Counted from the stretch's first letter, positions 1-12,764 are shown. The stretch: DNA of 50,951 nt from an uncultured bacterium (GCA_902769585.1 CACXPT010000022.1:1-50951), one strand, 5' to 3'. Made by a program: numbers and translations. The notes: generated by a model not told the origin, from the sequence alone.

Positions 1-2022
1 GAGATGTTGAAGTTGGTCGTGTCGAAGATCGCGCCGCCGGCGCACGCCCGCACGATGATGTTCGTCCGCCACTTGAGGTGGTCCGTGCCGAGGAAGTTTG
101 CGGTGCTCGCCCGCGGCACCACGACGCCGCCGTCAAGGTTGAGCAATCCACACTGGTTGACGTTTGCGTCGATGTAGAAGTTGTTGAGCCGCACCACGCC
201 GCCCGTCTGGATATTCACCGAGTTTACCGGCAGGCCGTCTTTGAAGTTTCTCCATTGGCTGATGCGCAGGGCGGCGCACCGGAGCTCGCCGCCGTGCGCC
301 ACGACCGTGCGCCCGTTTCCGTTGTTGACATTGGCGCCGTTGATGCCGCTCAGGAGCTCGCGCGTCGCCGTGAGGTCCAATACGCCGTTCGTGACGATCA
401 CCTGTCCGTAGTTGCCAACCGTGATGTAGCAGTTTTGCGTCACCTTCAGCACGCCGCCCGCGACGACCAGGCAGCCCCGCGTGTCCGAGAAGCTCGAGCC
501 GTTGCCGCTGACGAGCAGCGGACATGCCGTGCCGACGCCGGCCGCGCAATTGCTCGTGACGAGCGTCGTGCCGCTGTCGATGCGCAGGACGCCGTTCACC
601 TGCAGCTTGCCGATCCGGTTCGTGACGCCCTCGTTCGGGGCGAGCGCGGTGGTGCCGGGCCAGCTGGAGACGACCATCAGACGCGCCTTCTCGCCGAGGA
701 CCTGGCCGCGGATGCGGCCGACCCTACCTTCAAATGTCCCGAACTGCGCATCGACGCCGTCCGCCAGGCGGAACGTGCGGTCCGTCCGCCAGGCGGAACG
801 TGCGGTTCGGGTGGACGTCGCACGTCGCGCCAATGTGGAAGAACGCGGAACTGGACTGAATGAACACGTTGTCCGTCGGTTCGGCGGGGATCGCGCCCAG
901 CGAGCGGTCGGTGTCGATCGCGCAGTAGACGCTCCCCGTCACGGTCGTGCCGCCGTTGTAGGTGTTGGTGGCGTACAGGTAGGCGCAGTGCTTGCCCGTG
1001 AGCGTGATGCCGCCGTCGTGCTCCGCGCCGCTCTCGAACGCCTTGTAGAAGTACGAGTCGCAGTCGCCCGGTGCTGAAGCGGTTGAGCTTGGTTCCGTTC
1101 GCCTTGTCGGTGGGCGTGTTGGTGGTGATGAGCGTGCCGCCGTCGAGGTTCATGGTGGCGTACAACTTGCTGCCGTTCGCCTCGTCCATGCAGAAGTTAC
1201 GGAACACGAACCGCCCGCCCGGACCGAGATAGACCTCTCCGGGTTGTCGGGATAGCTGTTGCTGGCGGCCTTGGAGATGCGGAACGCCTTCACGACGAAC
1301 GTTCCCTCGTCCTTGAGGGTGAGCCTCGAGCGTCTCGGCGCGAAGGAGCCGATGTTGTCTTTGAACGCATTGAGGTAGTCGCTTTTCAGGGACCACACGT
1401 CGAAGACGCCGTTCGTGACGTACATGTCGACGCCGGAATTGGCGGCGTACATCGAGTTCGCCGTCGTCTTGACCGTCGCGCCGCCCTCGACGACCATCGT
1501 GCCCTTGGCGAGCGAGAGTCCCTGCTGGCTTTCGCCCGCGCCCGTGGACACGTTGGTGATGGCGTGCATGCCGCCGTCGAACTTCACGGTGCCGCCGTGG
1601 ATGGCGAAGTAGCCGAGCGTCGAGTCGCCCTTGACGACGAGCGTGCCGTCGCCGTCCTTGACGAGGCGGTTGGCGAGCGGCCCCGTCTGCGCGAGCGGGC
1701 CATTCACCGTGACCGTGCGGCCGGCCGCCACGTTGAACGAGCCGTTCACCTCGAGCGTGCCCGCGCCGCCGAACGTGTAGTCCGCGCCGTCCACGGCCAC
1801 GGACGCCGCCGTCACGTCGCCGTTCACGTCCACGGACGTCTGCGACGACGCGCCGAATATGGCCTTGTTGGCGGTGGACGTCTCGTCCCACGCGCCCAGG
1901 TCCCAGTTCGCATCCGTCAGCCAATTGGCGCTCAACGGGCTTGCGAGCCATGTGTAGTCAACCGCACACGCCGAAAGCGCTATGCCTCCGACGATTCCAA
2001 GGCAAATATATCGTTTCATCAT
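1..2022 (-). pseudogene. Secreted beta-strand-repeat (autotransporter-adhesin-like) protein, frameshifted, 3' end off window
   Basis: The start is the first of two ATGs at 2022, preceded by AAGGAG, and opens a signal peptide (MMKRYICLGIVGGIALSACA). The body is a run of short beta-strand repeats rich in G, T, N and V, such as DGDGTLVVKGDSTL and GGTVKFDGG, as in the autotransporter-associated beta-strand repeats common in Verrucomicrobia and Kiritimatiellota surface proteins. The coding frame changes three times: near 1228 (after SYPDNPE, resuming VYLGPGGRFVFRN), near 1069 (after NRFSTG, resuming DCDSYFYKAFES), and at a 25-bp tandem duplication (757-806). Below that the same repeat style continues to base 1 (VNGVLRIDSGTTLVTSN). 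Function is probably cell-surface or exported, unknown target. I cannot tell gene decay from assembly error; the three separate shifts and the clean duplication favour a real or phase-variable lesion only weakly. Confidence 0.7.
757..806. repeat. 25-bp perfect tandem duplication inside the repeat protein
   Basis: Two back-to-back identical 25-bp units (757-781 and 782-806). Because 25 is not a multiple of three, the second copy shifts the reading frame; removing one copy restores a continuous frame (NRTFRLADG followed by VDAQFGTFEG). Confidence 0.9.
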
Positions 2023-2045
2023 CTTTGATGCTCCTTACGGCACGC

Positions 2046-2074
2046 ATTCTAGCAAAAACGAGCACGGCAGGCAA
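2046..2074 (-). promoter_or_regulatory. Sigma-70-type promoter for the beta-strand-repeat protein
   Basis: On the minus strand TTGCCT (2074-2069), 17 bp, then TAGAAT (2051-2046) preceded by TGC (extended -10). It sits just upstream of the AAGGAG ribosome binding site of the gene starting at 2022. Confidence 0.5.
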
Positions 2075-2088
2075 CTAAACATTCGCTA

Positions 2089-2355
2089 TCAGCTGCGTGC
2101 CGCGGCGCGGGCGAAGTCGGCAAGCGTCCTCAAGGCGGGAATCTCCTCGAGCGGTATCGAGACGCCGTAGCGCGCCTCCGTCTCCATGACGAGACGCAGG
2201 TGCATCACGCTGTCCCACTCGGGGATGTCGCCGCAGGCCGTCTCGGGCGTAAGCCTTTCGGGCGGCACGCCCAGCACGGAGGCCGCGAAGGCGATGAAAT
2301 CGTCCTCTGCGGACGCGCAGGAGCGCGTCCCTCCCGCTAGGGGCGCGCCTCTCAC
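2089..2355 (-). CDS. Acyl carrier protein-like protein
   Basis: An 88-aa protein. From about residue 16 it matches the acyl/peptidyl carrier fold: EDDFIAFAASVLGV, then PEWDSVMHLRLVMETE with Ser49 in the DS motif where phosphopantetheine is attached, then YGVSIPLEEIPALRTL. I chose GTG at 2355 because it overlaps the stop of the upstream glycoside hydrolase gene (GTGA), implying translational coupling. The first 15 residues are encoded largely by half of a REPIN-like repeat (2309-2335), so the N-terminus may be recently acquired. The partner enzyme (an acyl- or aminoacyl-activating protein) is not in view. Carrier identity is well supported; its pathway is unknown. Confidence 0.75.
   Translation of the reverse strand: MRGAPLAGGTRSCASAEDDFIAFAASVLGVPPERLTPETACGDIPEWDSVMHLRLVMETEARYGVSIPLEEIPALRTLADFARAAARS
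2309..2335. repeat. Half REPIN-like palindrome at the start of the ACP gene
   Basis: 27 bp identical to one hairpin arm of the element at 14202-14253, including the GGGAGG foot and the palindrome GGACGCGC...GCGCGTCC. Relative to the host gene it is in the opposite orientation to the copies in pyrG, carA and purF. It encodes the first residues of the acyl carrier protein. Confidence 0.8.
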
Positions 2356-4247
2356 GGCAAGTCCTTCAGTTCGCCGCCGAAGAAGTAGATGGGCGAGCCG
2401 GAGAGAGTGAGCGTCACCACGTTGCCTGCGCGCTCGGGACGCACCCGCGCGCCCGCCACGTCGAGGAACGTCACCTTGGGCGACGTGAACGTCAGCTTGC
2501 GCTCGTGCGCGGCCTTGGTCGTCCAGATCATGCCCGCCTTGCGCTTGTCGGGACGCGTCCACTGCGGGAAGTAGACCGTGCCGTCCGCCGAGCGCCACGT
2601 GGCGGCCTTCTGCACGGAGCCGACCGGCCGCGCGTCGACGAACGTCATGTACGCGCCGTACGCCGGCTTCGGGGCGAAGTTGTCGTGCACCATGCCGAAG
2701 TAGGACTCCGGGTCGTACGGATCGTGGTCGGGCTGGCGGAACTCGTACCAGAAGAAGTTCTCGATGCCCTCCGCGAACGCGATGCCGAGCGCGCGCGCCG
2801 TCATCTTCGCCTGGCGCTCCTCGCTGCTCGTGCCGTGGCTGCCGCGTCCGAAGAGACCGCTCACCACGATCGCGCCCTTCATGTCGCTGTTGAACTTGTA
2901 CACGGCGGCGGCGACGGCCTCGATGCCGTTCGTCGGCGCGGAGAGAAGCGGGATGAACGCGTCGCCCTTCTGGAGCAGGCGCGGCGTGAGGAACCGCTGG
3001 CCGTCAAATCCCTTCGGCGGCACCTTCACGCCCTTCGCCGCGGCGGTCGGGAGCACGGGCATCGACTCGGGGTAGCGCTTGTCGACCCACCACGCCGTCT
3101 CGGCGATGCGCAGGCGCTGGCGGTCCTTCCACGTCTCCGCCTTCTTGTCCCGCTGCATGACGCCGTCCGCGTCCGCGCGGTAGGCGTTCCACATCGGCAT
3201 GCCGCCGAAGTCCACGAGCACGCCGCCCGCCTTCACGAACGCGTAGACGGCGTCCACGGAGTCGGCCGCGTAGTTCTCGGAGAACGGGTAGACGACGCCG
3301 TCCACATCGCCCTTCGCAAGGCGCTTGGCCAGGTCGACGGAACGGCAGACCTCCACGCGCGAGCCCTTCGGCAGGGAGTCGAGCAGCTGGCGGCAGACGT
3401 TTTCGTCCGCATCGCCCTCCTCGTCCGTTTGAGCGGGCACGTAGAGCATCCGCCACGTCTTCATGTCCGGCCGCGCCGCCCTCAGGCCGGCGAGCAGCAG
3501 CCTGCCCTCCGAGATGCGCACGCTGTGCGTCGGCCAGCCGACTTCCGTGATCCAGATGGGCTTCTGCGCGTCGCCGTACTGCGCCATCATGAGGCGCAGC
3601 TTCTCGATCTGCGCGTCCATCACGCCCTCGGGACGGCGCGGATGCGAGTACGGGTGGATGTTCATGATGTCGAACCACTTCGCGCCGCCGAGCTTGTACA
3701 CCTCCTCGATGAACTTGAACGGCACGCCCGCCGTGCCGCCGAACGCGATGCGGACGTTAGGGTCGATCTTCTTCGCGGTCTCGTACGTCCGCCGCAGCAC
3801 GGCGAGGTAGTTCGTCGGATTCGGGTCCTTCCAGAAGCCGGGGATGTTCTCCTCGTTCCACACCTCGAGGACTGGCAGTCGCTTGCCGTAGTGCGTCACG
3901 ACCTTGCGCACGTACTCCTCCCACGCGTCGAGGTGCGCGTGGGCCGGATGCGCCCAGGGCACGGAGTAGCCGAGAATGGGCAGGAGCTGGACGCCCTCGG
4001 CCTCGCATTCGGCGACGACCTTGTCGAAGTAGGCGAAGTCCCATTCGCCCTTCTTCTTCTCGATCGACCGCCAGTCGAAGTCGCTGCGCACCCAGCCCAT
4101 GCCGGCCTGACGCATCATCGCGCATGTGCGCGCGGGCGGCTCGCCGCGCGTCACGTGCGCGCACGAGCCGTAGGGGTTGTTGACCGCCGCGAACGCAAGC
4201 GATGACGCCAGCGCGCACGCCAACAGTGACGCTCTTCTCGTATCCAT
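2352..4247 (-). CDS. Secreted clan GH-A glycoside hydrolase (GH39/GH5-like TIM barrel)
   Basis: 631 aa with a signal peptide (MDTRRASLLACALASSLAFA). A TIM barrel follows: strand motifs MGWVRSDFDW and LLPILGYSVPW, the acid/base motif EVWNEENI (Glu132), and the nucleophile motif PIWITEVGWPT (Glu235). Retaining glycosidases of clan A use such a pair after strands 4 and 7. A mid region (about 250-400, VDFGGMPMWNAYRADADG) resembles a glutamine-amidotransferase-like insert, and a beta-rich tail follows. Substrate cannot be read from sequence; the neighbours nagB and yhcH hint at amino-sugar glycans. The start follows a purine-rich GGGAGAAGAGG. The stop overlaps the acyl carrier gene. Family assignment within clan A is tentative. 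Confidence 0.8.
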   Translation of the reverse strand: MDTRRASLLACALASSLAFAAVNNPYGSCAHVTRGEPPARTCAMMRQAGMGWVRSDFDWRSIEKKKGEWDFAYFDKVVAECEAEGVQLLPILGYSVPWAHPAHAHLDAWEEYVRKVVTHYGKRLPVLEVWNEENIPGFWKDPNPTNYLAVLRRTYETAKKIDPNVRIAFGGTAGVPFKFIEEVYKLGGAKWFDIMNIHPYSHPRRPEGVMDAQIEKLRLMMAQYGDAQKPIWITEVGWPTHSVRISEGRLLLAGLRAARPDMKTWRMLYVPAQTDEEGDADENVCRQLLDSLPKGSRVEVCRSVDLAKRLAKGDVDGVVYPFSENYAADSVDAVYAFVKAGGVLVDFGGMPMWNAYRADADGVMQRDKKAETWKDRQRLRIAETAWWVDKRYPESMPVLPTAAAKGVKVPPKGFDGQRFLTPRLLQKGDAFIPLLSAPTNGIEAVAAAVYKFNSDMKGAIVVSGLFGRGSHGTSSEERQAKMTARALGIAFAEGIENFFWYEFRQPDHDPYDPESYFGMVHDNFAPKPAYGAYMTFVDARPVGSVQKAATWRSADGTVYFPQWTRPDKRKAGMIWTTKAAHERKLTFTSPKVTFLDVAGARVRPERAGNVVTLTLSGSPIYFFGGELKDLP

Positions 4248-4281
4248 GCCTCTTCTCCCGGCTTTGCCTGACGGCGCCTGC

Positions 4282-5064
4282 CTACGCCAGCTCGCGGGCG
4301 AGGGCCTCCTCGCCGCGCACGGTGTAGTACTTCCTGAGCTTCAGCTTGGCCGCCGCGGCAGCGTCGCAGAAGAACCAGGCGTCCGGGTGCATCTGGAGCG
4401 CGCTCGCCGTGCAGAACTGCGAGACGCCGCCCTCCACCGCGCCGGCCACCGCCGCCGCCTTGTTCGCGCCGAACGCGAGCAGCACCACGCGCTTCGCCTC
4501 CATGATGGAGCCCACGCCCATCGAGAGCGCGTAGCGCGGCACGTCCGCCGCCTTCTTGAAGAATCGAGAGTTGTCCTTTACAGTCTGCGGCGTGAGCGAG
4601 ACGAGGCGCGTGCGGCTCGCGAGGGAGCTGCCGGGCTCGTTGAACGCGATGTGGCCGTCGGAGCCGATGCCGAGAACCTGCAGGTCGATGCCGCCCGCCG
4701 CCTTGATCGCCTTCTCGTACGCCGCGCACTCCTTCGCCGCGTCCTTGGCGAGGCCGTTCAGGACGTGCGTGGACTTCTTCGCGATGTCGACGTGGTCGAA
4801 AAGGTTCGTGTCCATGAAGTAGCGGTAGCTCTGGTCGTGCGTGGGCGGCAGGCCCCAGTACTCGTCGAGGTTCCAGCTGCGCACCTGCTTGAAGCTGATC
4901 TTCTTCGCCTTGTTGAGCGCGATCAGTTCCTTGTAGAGCGGGATCGGCGTGGAGCCGGTCGCGAGGCCGAGCACCGCCTTCGGGTTCTTCTTCACGAGCG
5001 CAGCCACGAGCGCCGCCGCCTTGCGGCTGGCCTCTTCCTTTGTCTTGCAGATTATGATTTCCAT
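4282..5064 (-). CDS. nagB: Glucosamine-6-phosphate deaminase
   Basis: 260 aa, the usual length for the family. It converts glucosamine-6-phosphate to fructose-6-phosphate and ammonia in the cytoplasm, the last step of amino-sugar use. Visible motifs: the phosphate loop LGLATGSTPIPLYKEL, NLDEYWGLP with the catalytic Asp, and LGIGSDGHIAFNEPGSS. ATG at 5064 is chosen because it follows AGGAGA at good spacing; extending upstream to 5130 would translate tandem heptamer repeats. It lies 34 bp upstream of the glycoside hydrolase gene and downstream of a YhcH-family lipoprotein gene, giving an amino-sugar or sialic-acid flavour to this minus-strand group. Confidence 0.92.
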   Translation of the reverse strand: MEIIICKTKEEASRKAAALVAALVKKNPKAVLGLATGSTPIPLYKELIALNKAKKISFKQVRSWNLDEYWGLPPTHDQSYRYFMDTNLFDHVDIAKKSTHVLNGLAKDAAKECAAYEKAIKAAGGIDLQVLGIGSDGHIAFNEPGSSLASRTRLVSLTPQTVKDNSRFFKKAADVPRYALSMGVGSIMEAKRVVLLAFGANKAAAVAGAVEGGVSQFCTASALQMHPDAWFFCDAAAAAKLKLRKYYTVRGEEALARELA

Positions 5065-5077
5065 TTGTTTCTCCTTA

Positions 5078-5112
5078 GTTGATAGTTGGTAGTTGGTAGA
5101 TGGTAGTTGGTT
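5078..5112. repeat. Period-7 array (TTGGTAG)
   Basis: About five heptamers of the form TTGGTAG/TTGATAG/ATGGTAG in the nagB leader. The same family occurs inside purF at 16319-16353. Confidence 0.85.
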
Positions 5113-5119
5113 AAATCTC

Positions 5120-5203
5120 GCACCAAGCACTAAGCACTAGGCACCAAGCACTAAGCACTAGGCACTAGGCACTAAGCACTAGGCACTAGGCACTAACCAC
5201 TAC
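5120..5203. repeat. Period-7 array (GCACTAG/GCACTAA/GCACCAA)
   Basis: Eleven consecutive heptamers (5120-5196) plus one variant running into the stop codon of the YhcH gene. The same heptamer family, in an inverted 5+5 arrangement, lies in frame inside pyrG (13520-13608). Confidence 0.9.
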
Positions 5204-5778
5204 TTCCTCACCTTTATGACAAGCTTCTTCACGCGCGTGGCGCCGTCGAGCGACTTGCCGGGCGCGTGCGCGCCGTACGGCGGAACGAACACGCCGAAGT
5301 CTCCGGGGAGGAATGTGTAGGCGCGCGTCTTGCGGTCGAAGAGCGCGTAGTCCTTGGCCTCGTCGAAGTCAAGCGCGGCGCGCTCCTTCGGATCGAGCTT
5401 AAGCAGCCCGATCGTCTCGGGGCCGTCGAGCGGGGCCTGTATGTCGATGTACTTGCCGTGCACCTCGGTGCGCTGGACGTCGCCGAACGGCGTGAGCTTC
5501 GCCTCCTGGATCATGGCCCACATGTTGTCGCCGTCGATCTCGTACCGGCCGGGCTTGAGCTTGGCGAGGTCGGCGCGACGCATGAACGCGAACGCCTTGG
5601 CGAAGCGCGGATGGAGGCTCTCGTACTTTGCCGAGTCGGCGATCTTGCCGGTGATGAAGACGGGCATCGTGTCCTCGGCCTCGGCCGTCTCCTTCTTGCA
5701 CGTGCCGCAGCCGGCGATGGCCGCAAGCCCGCACACGGCGAGCATCTTCGGGGAAATCAGCTTGTCGCGAATTCTCAT
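5200..5778 (-). CDS. YhcH/YjgK/YiaL (NanQ-type anomerase) family protein with lipoprotein signal
   Basis: 192 aa. The family motifs are clear: HGKYIDIQAPLDGPETIG and the cupin metal/substrate region DFGVFVPPYGAHAPG. Known members are cytoplasmic anomerases or isomerases acting on sialic acid and related sugars. This copy is unusual because it begins with a lipoprotein signal ending IAGC (Cys24), so it is probably anchored in an outer or inner membrane facing the periplasm. It precedes nagB on the same strand, separated by period-7 repeats. Start ATG at 5778 follows AAGGAAAC. The family call is strong; the periplasmic role is inference. Confidence 0.83.
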   Translation of the reverse strand: MRIRDKLISPKMLAVCGLAAIAGCGTCKKETAEAEDTMPVFITGKIADSAKYESLHPRFAKAFAFMRRADLAKLKPGRYEIDGDNMWAMIQEAKLTPFGDVQRTEVHGKYIDIQAPLDGPETIGLLKLDPKERAALDFDEAKDYALFDRKTRAYTFLPGDFGVFVPPYGAHAPGKSLDGATRVKKLVIKVRK

Positions 5779-5822
5779 TTGATGTTTCCTTGTTGCATGT
5801 TTCTTTCGTGTCGTCGGCCTGA

Positions 5823-5831
5823 ATTATACCA
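5823..5831 (-). promoter_or_regulatory. Extended -10 promoter for the yhcH-nagB group
   Basis: Minus strand TGGTATAAT (perfect TATAAT with TGn), about 45 bp upstream of the ATG at 5778; the -35 is weak. A short palindrome (5835-5850, CTGCCGCTTGCGGCAG) lies just upstream. Confidence 0.5.
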
Positions 5832-5874
5832 CATCTGCCGCTTGCGGCAGCGCGAAAATCGTGAAAATGAGCAC

Positions 5875-5904
5875 TTGCGCGGCGGAGGGGTAATGTGCTA
5901 CAAT
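5875..5904 (+). promoter_or_regulatory. Sigma-70-type promoter for infC
   Basis: TTGCGC (5875-5880), 18 bp, TACAAT (5899-5904), with TG one base before the -10 hexamer. It is divergent from the minus-strand promoter at 5823. Confidence 0.55.
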
Positions 5905-5957
5905 CTCGCCGTTTCAAAAAACAGCATTAATGACAATCAACTAAAGAGAGGTGCCTT

Positions 5958-6596
5958 ATCGCCCAGTTTACGCGTGTCAACTTCAAGATTCGCGCGCCCC
6001 AGGTGCGCGTCTTGGATGCCAATGGACAAATGATCGGCGTCATGCCGACCGGACAGGCCCAGCGCCTGGCCGACCAGCAGGGGCTGGATCTCGTGGAGAT
6101 CACCCCTAACGCAACCCCGCCGGTGTGCAAGATAATGGACTACGGCAAGTTCAAGTACGACGAGTCCATCAAGGCCAAGAAGGCCCGCAAGGCCCAGAAG
6201 GTCACGCAGGTGAAGGAGATCAAGTTCCATCCCGGAACCGACACGGGCGACCTGGAGCACAAGCTGCGCCAGATCCGCCAGTTCCTCGGATCCGGCGCGA
6301 AGGTAAGGCTCACCCTCCAGTTCCGCGGACGCGAGAACGCCCACAAGGAGCTGGGCGAGGACATGATCGCGCGCGTGCTCGACATGCTCAAGGACGAATG
6401 CGTGGTGGAGCAGGCCCCGAAGACGCTCGGGCGCATCCACGGCTGCCTGATCGCCCCTCCCCGCACGAAGAAAGGCGGCGGCAAGCCGCAGATCTCCGTT
6501 GGCGGCGGCGAACAGCCCGCGCAGGAGCCGTCCCAGGATACCCAGGAGCCGCAACAGCCCCAGGACGGCGGCGGCATCCACATCTCGATCGGCTGA
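5958..6596 (+). CDS. infC: Translation initiation factor IF-3 (apparent AUC start)
   Basis: IF-3 binds the 30S subunit and polices start-codon choice. The N-domain begins FKIRAPQVRVLDANGQMIG, with PNATPPVCKIMDYGKF at its end; the C-domain has the KEIKFHPGTDTGDLEHKLRQ region. A Q/P/G-rich tail of about 35 residues follows. The nearest upstream in-frame stop is at 5931, and no ATG, GTG or TTG lies between it and 6003. A GTG at 6003 would remove the conserved IRAPQ segment. ATC at 5958 lies seven bases after AGAGAGG and yields the full family N-terminus. Non-AUG starts are known for infC and allow IF-3 to repress itself. rpmI and rplT, its usual followers, are absent downstream. Confidence 0.93.
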   Translation: MAQFTRVNFKIRAPQVRVLDANGQMIGVMPTGQAQRLADQQGLDLVEITPNATPPVCKIMDYGKFKYDESIKAKKARKAQKVTQVKEIKFHPGTDTGDLEHKLRQIRQFLGSGAKVRLTLQFRGRENAHKELGEDMIARVLDMLKDECVVEQAPKTLGRIHGCLIAPPRTKKGGGKPQISVGGGEQPAQEPSQDTQEPQQPQDGGGIHISIG

Positions 6597-6723
6597 CGGC
6601 CGACTCCGCTTTTACATTTTTTGTCGCAGCGGTGCAATGGTTGTGGCGAATCTTGTAGCATGATTCGCCGCAATCTTGTTCTTTGCTGCACATTTGGCGG
6701 TTCATGACGTCCACTCCGCGCCC
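6597..6723. other. infC-gltD intergenic region with a stem-loop
   Basis: It holds an inverted repeat GCGAATC...GATTCGC (about 6638-6670) that could end the infC transcript, although no T-run follows. The expected rpmI is not here. Confidence 0.35.
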
Positions 6724-6741
6724 TTGGCACGGCTTGTGCTT
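6724..6741 (+). promoter_or_regulatory. Sigma-54-type promoter of gltD-gltB
   Basis: TTGGCACGGCTTGTGCTT: GG (6726-6727), ten bases, GC (6738-6739), the exact -24/-12 spacing. It stands 27 bp before the gltD ATG. A near-identical site precedes glnA (20261-20277). Confidence 0.75.
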
Positions 6742-6767
6742 TCCCCCTCCCCAACAGCGGAGTGCAT

Positions 6768-8126
6768 ATGGAAAGAATACACGACATCTACCGTGACAAG
6801 GACGAGCGCGTGCGCGACTTCAAGGAAGTCGAGCGCCTGCTGCCCGCAGAGGCGATACGGGAACAGACCGCGCGCTGCCGCGACTGCGGCCAGCCCTTCT
6901 GCCACGCCTACGGATGCCCCCTCGGAAACCTTGTCCCCGACCAGAACCGCGCCGTGGCCGACGGCGACGATCGCCGCGCCTACGACCTGCTGAGCGTCAA
7001 CAGCGACTTCCCGGAGTTCACCTCCCGCATCTGCCCCGCCCTCTGCGAGGCGAGCTGCGTCCACCAGCTGGACGAGGAGTCCGTGATGGTGCGGCAGTCC
7101 GAGAAGCACATAATCGAGACCGCCTTCCGCAACGGATGGGTCGTGCCGCGCCCCCCGGCGGTGGAGAACGGTAAGAGCGTAGCCGTCGTCGGCGCTGGCC
7201 CCTCGGGCCTGTCCGCCGCCGTCACCCTGCGCCGCAAGGGCTTCAAGGTGACCGTGTACGAGAAGCGCGCCGACATCGGCGGCCTCCTCCGCTACGGCAT
7301 CCCTTGCTTCAAGCTGGACAAGTCGATCATCGCCCGCCGCCGCACGATCCTCGAGGCGGAAGGCATAGAGTTTGTCACCGGCATAGACGTGGGCACGGAC
7401 GTCTCCGCCGCCTACCTGGCCAAGAGCCACGACGCTCTCGTCCTCGCCATCGGCACGCCCGCCGCGCGCGACCTGAAGATCCCCGGCCGGCACCTGCCCG
7501 GCATCCACCTCGCCCTCGAGCTGCTCGAAGGGCAGAACCGCTTCCTCACGGGCGAGATTCCCGAACCGCCGATCAGCGCCAAGGACAAGAACGTGCTCGT
7601 CATCGGCGGCGGCGACACCGGCTCCGACTGCGTCGGCACCGCCATCCGCCATGGCGCGAAGTCGGTCACGCAGATCGAGATCATGCCGCGCCCGCCAGAC
7701 GAGCGCAGCGAATCCACTCCATGGCCGCAATGGCCATACATGCTGCGCACCAGCTCGAGCCACAAGGAAGGCTGCACGCGCCGCTGGAACCTCAACTCGC
7801 TCCGCTTCCTCGGCAACGACCGCGTCACCGGCGTGGAGGTGGAGCGCGTCGTTTGGACGCAGTCGCCAGAAGGCCGTCCGCTCAAGTTTGCCGCCGCCAC
7901 CGACTCCAAGGAGATCATCCCCGCCGACCTCGTGCTCCTCGCGATGGGCTTCACGGGCGTCCCCACGGACCACCCGATCGTGGCGCAGCTCGGCATCGCA
8001 CAGACGCCGCGCACCGCCCTCGTGGGCGACCCCGCGCGCAACATCTTCTGCGTCGGCGACTGCGCCTCGGGCGCGTCGCTCGTCGTGCGCGCCCTCGCCA
8101 GCGGCAAGAATATCCCACTCGACTGA
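6768..8126 (+). CDS. gltD: Glutamate synthase, small (beta) subunit
   Basis: 452 aa. It supplies electrons from NAD(P)H through FAD and 4Fe-4S clusters to the large subunit. The N-terminal cysteine motifs CRDCGQPFCHAYGCPLGN and SRICPALCEASC bind the clusters; GAGPSGLSAAVTLRRKG is the FAD-binding Rossmann motif; IGGGDTGSDCVGTA binds NAD(P)H; and NIFCVGDCASG closes the FAD site. ATG at 6768 is preferred over GTG at 6762 because GGAG lies six bases before it. It is followed 12 bp later by gltB and preceded by a sigma-54 site, pointing to control by nitrogen status. Confidence 0.95.
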   Translation: MERIHDIYRDKDERVRDFKEVERLLPAEAIREQTARCRDCGQPFCHAYGCPLGNLVPDQNRAVADGDDRRAYDLLSVNSDFPEFTSRICPALCEASCVHQLDEESVMVRQSEKHIIETAFRNGWVVPRPPAVENGKSVAVVGAGPSGLSAAVTLRRKGFKVTVYEKRADIGGLLRYGIPCFKLDKSIIARRRTILEAEGIEFVTGIDVGTDVSAAYLAKSHDALVLAIGTPAARDLKIPGRHLPGIHLALELLEGQNRFLTGEIPEPPISAKDKNVLVIGGGDTGSDCVGTAIRHGAKSVTQIEIMPRPPDERSESTPWPQWPYMLRTSSSHKEGCTRRWNLNSLRFLGNDRVTGVEVERVVWTQSPEGRPLKFAAATDSKEIIPADLVLLAMGFTGVPTDHPIVAQLGIAQTPRTALVGDPARNIFCVGDCASGASLVVRALASGKNIPLD

Positions 8127-8138
8127 AAGACCACGGAA

Positions 8139-12506
<4,368 letters not shown>

Positions 12507-12530
12507 GCCCCTTGCATGCAACTTGACCAA

Positions 12531-12628
12531 GTGTTGCCAATATCCAATGTTGCCATTATCATTTCTCAATTTCCATTGGTAATTGGCAACATTGACAATT
12601 GGCAACACTTACACATTGGCAACATTCT
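12531..12628. repeat. TGTTGCCA / TGGCAACA inverted element (intergenic copy)
   Basis: Two copies of TGTTGCCA, an AT-rich centre, then three copies of TGGCAACA. The same architecture, two then three, sits inside carA at 15270-15370. Confidence 0.85.
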
Positions 12629-12678
12629 GGTTGGCAGACCTACTGCCGTATCTCCAAAATGAGATGCTCGTTTTTTTT

Positions 12679-12764
12679 GACAGGATTACAGGATTGTCAG
12701 GATTTACAGGATTTTGTGATTTAGGAAATAATCCTGTTAATCTTGTAAATCATGTAATCCTGTC
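12679..12764. repeat. Period-9 inverted array (ACAGGATTT)
   Basis: Four nonamers related to ACAGGATTT on the left arm and their inverted counterparts (AATCCTGTT, AATCTTGTA, AATCATGTA, ATCCTGTC) on the right, able to form a long hairpin between convergent gltB and pyrG. Confidence 0.85.

Noticed and set aside
677-1951. Arg-rich long minus ORF across the first gene
   Set aside because: Mostly an out-of-frame translation of GC-rich coding sequence; only short parts belong to the real, frameshifted protein.
2505-4205. 566-aa plus-strand ORF
   Set aside because: Antisense shadow of the glycoside hydrolase; composition rich in R, H, L and V typical of shadow frames.
5120-5203. CRISPR array
   Set aside because: Units are contiguous 7-mers without spacers; no cas genes.
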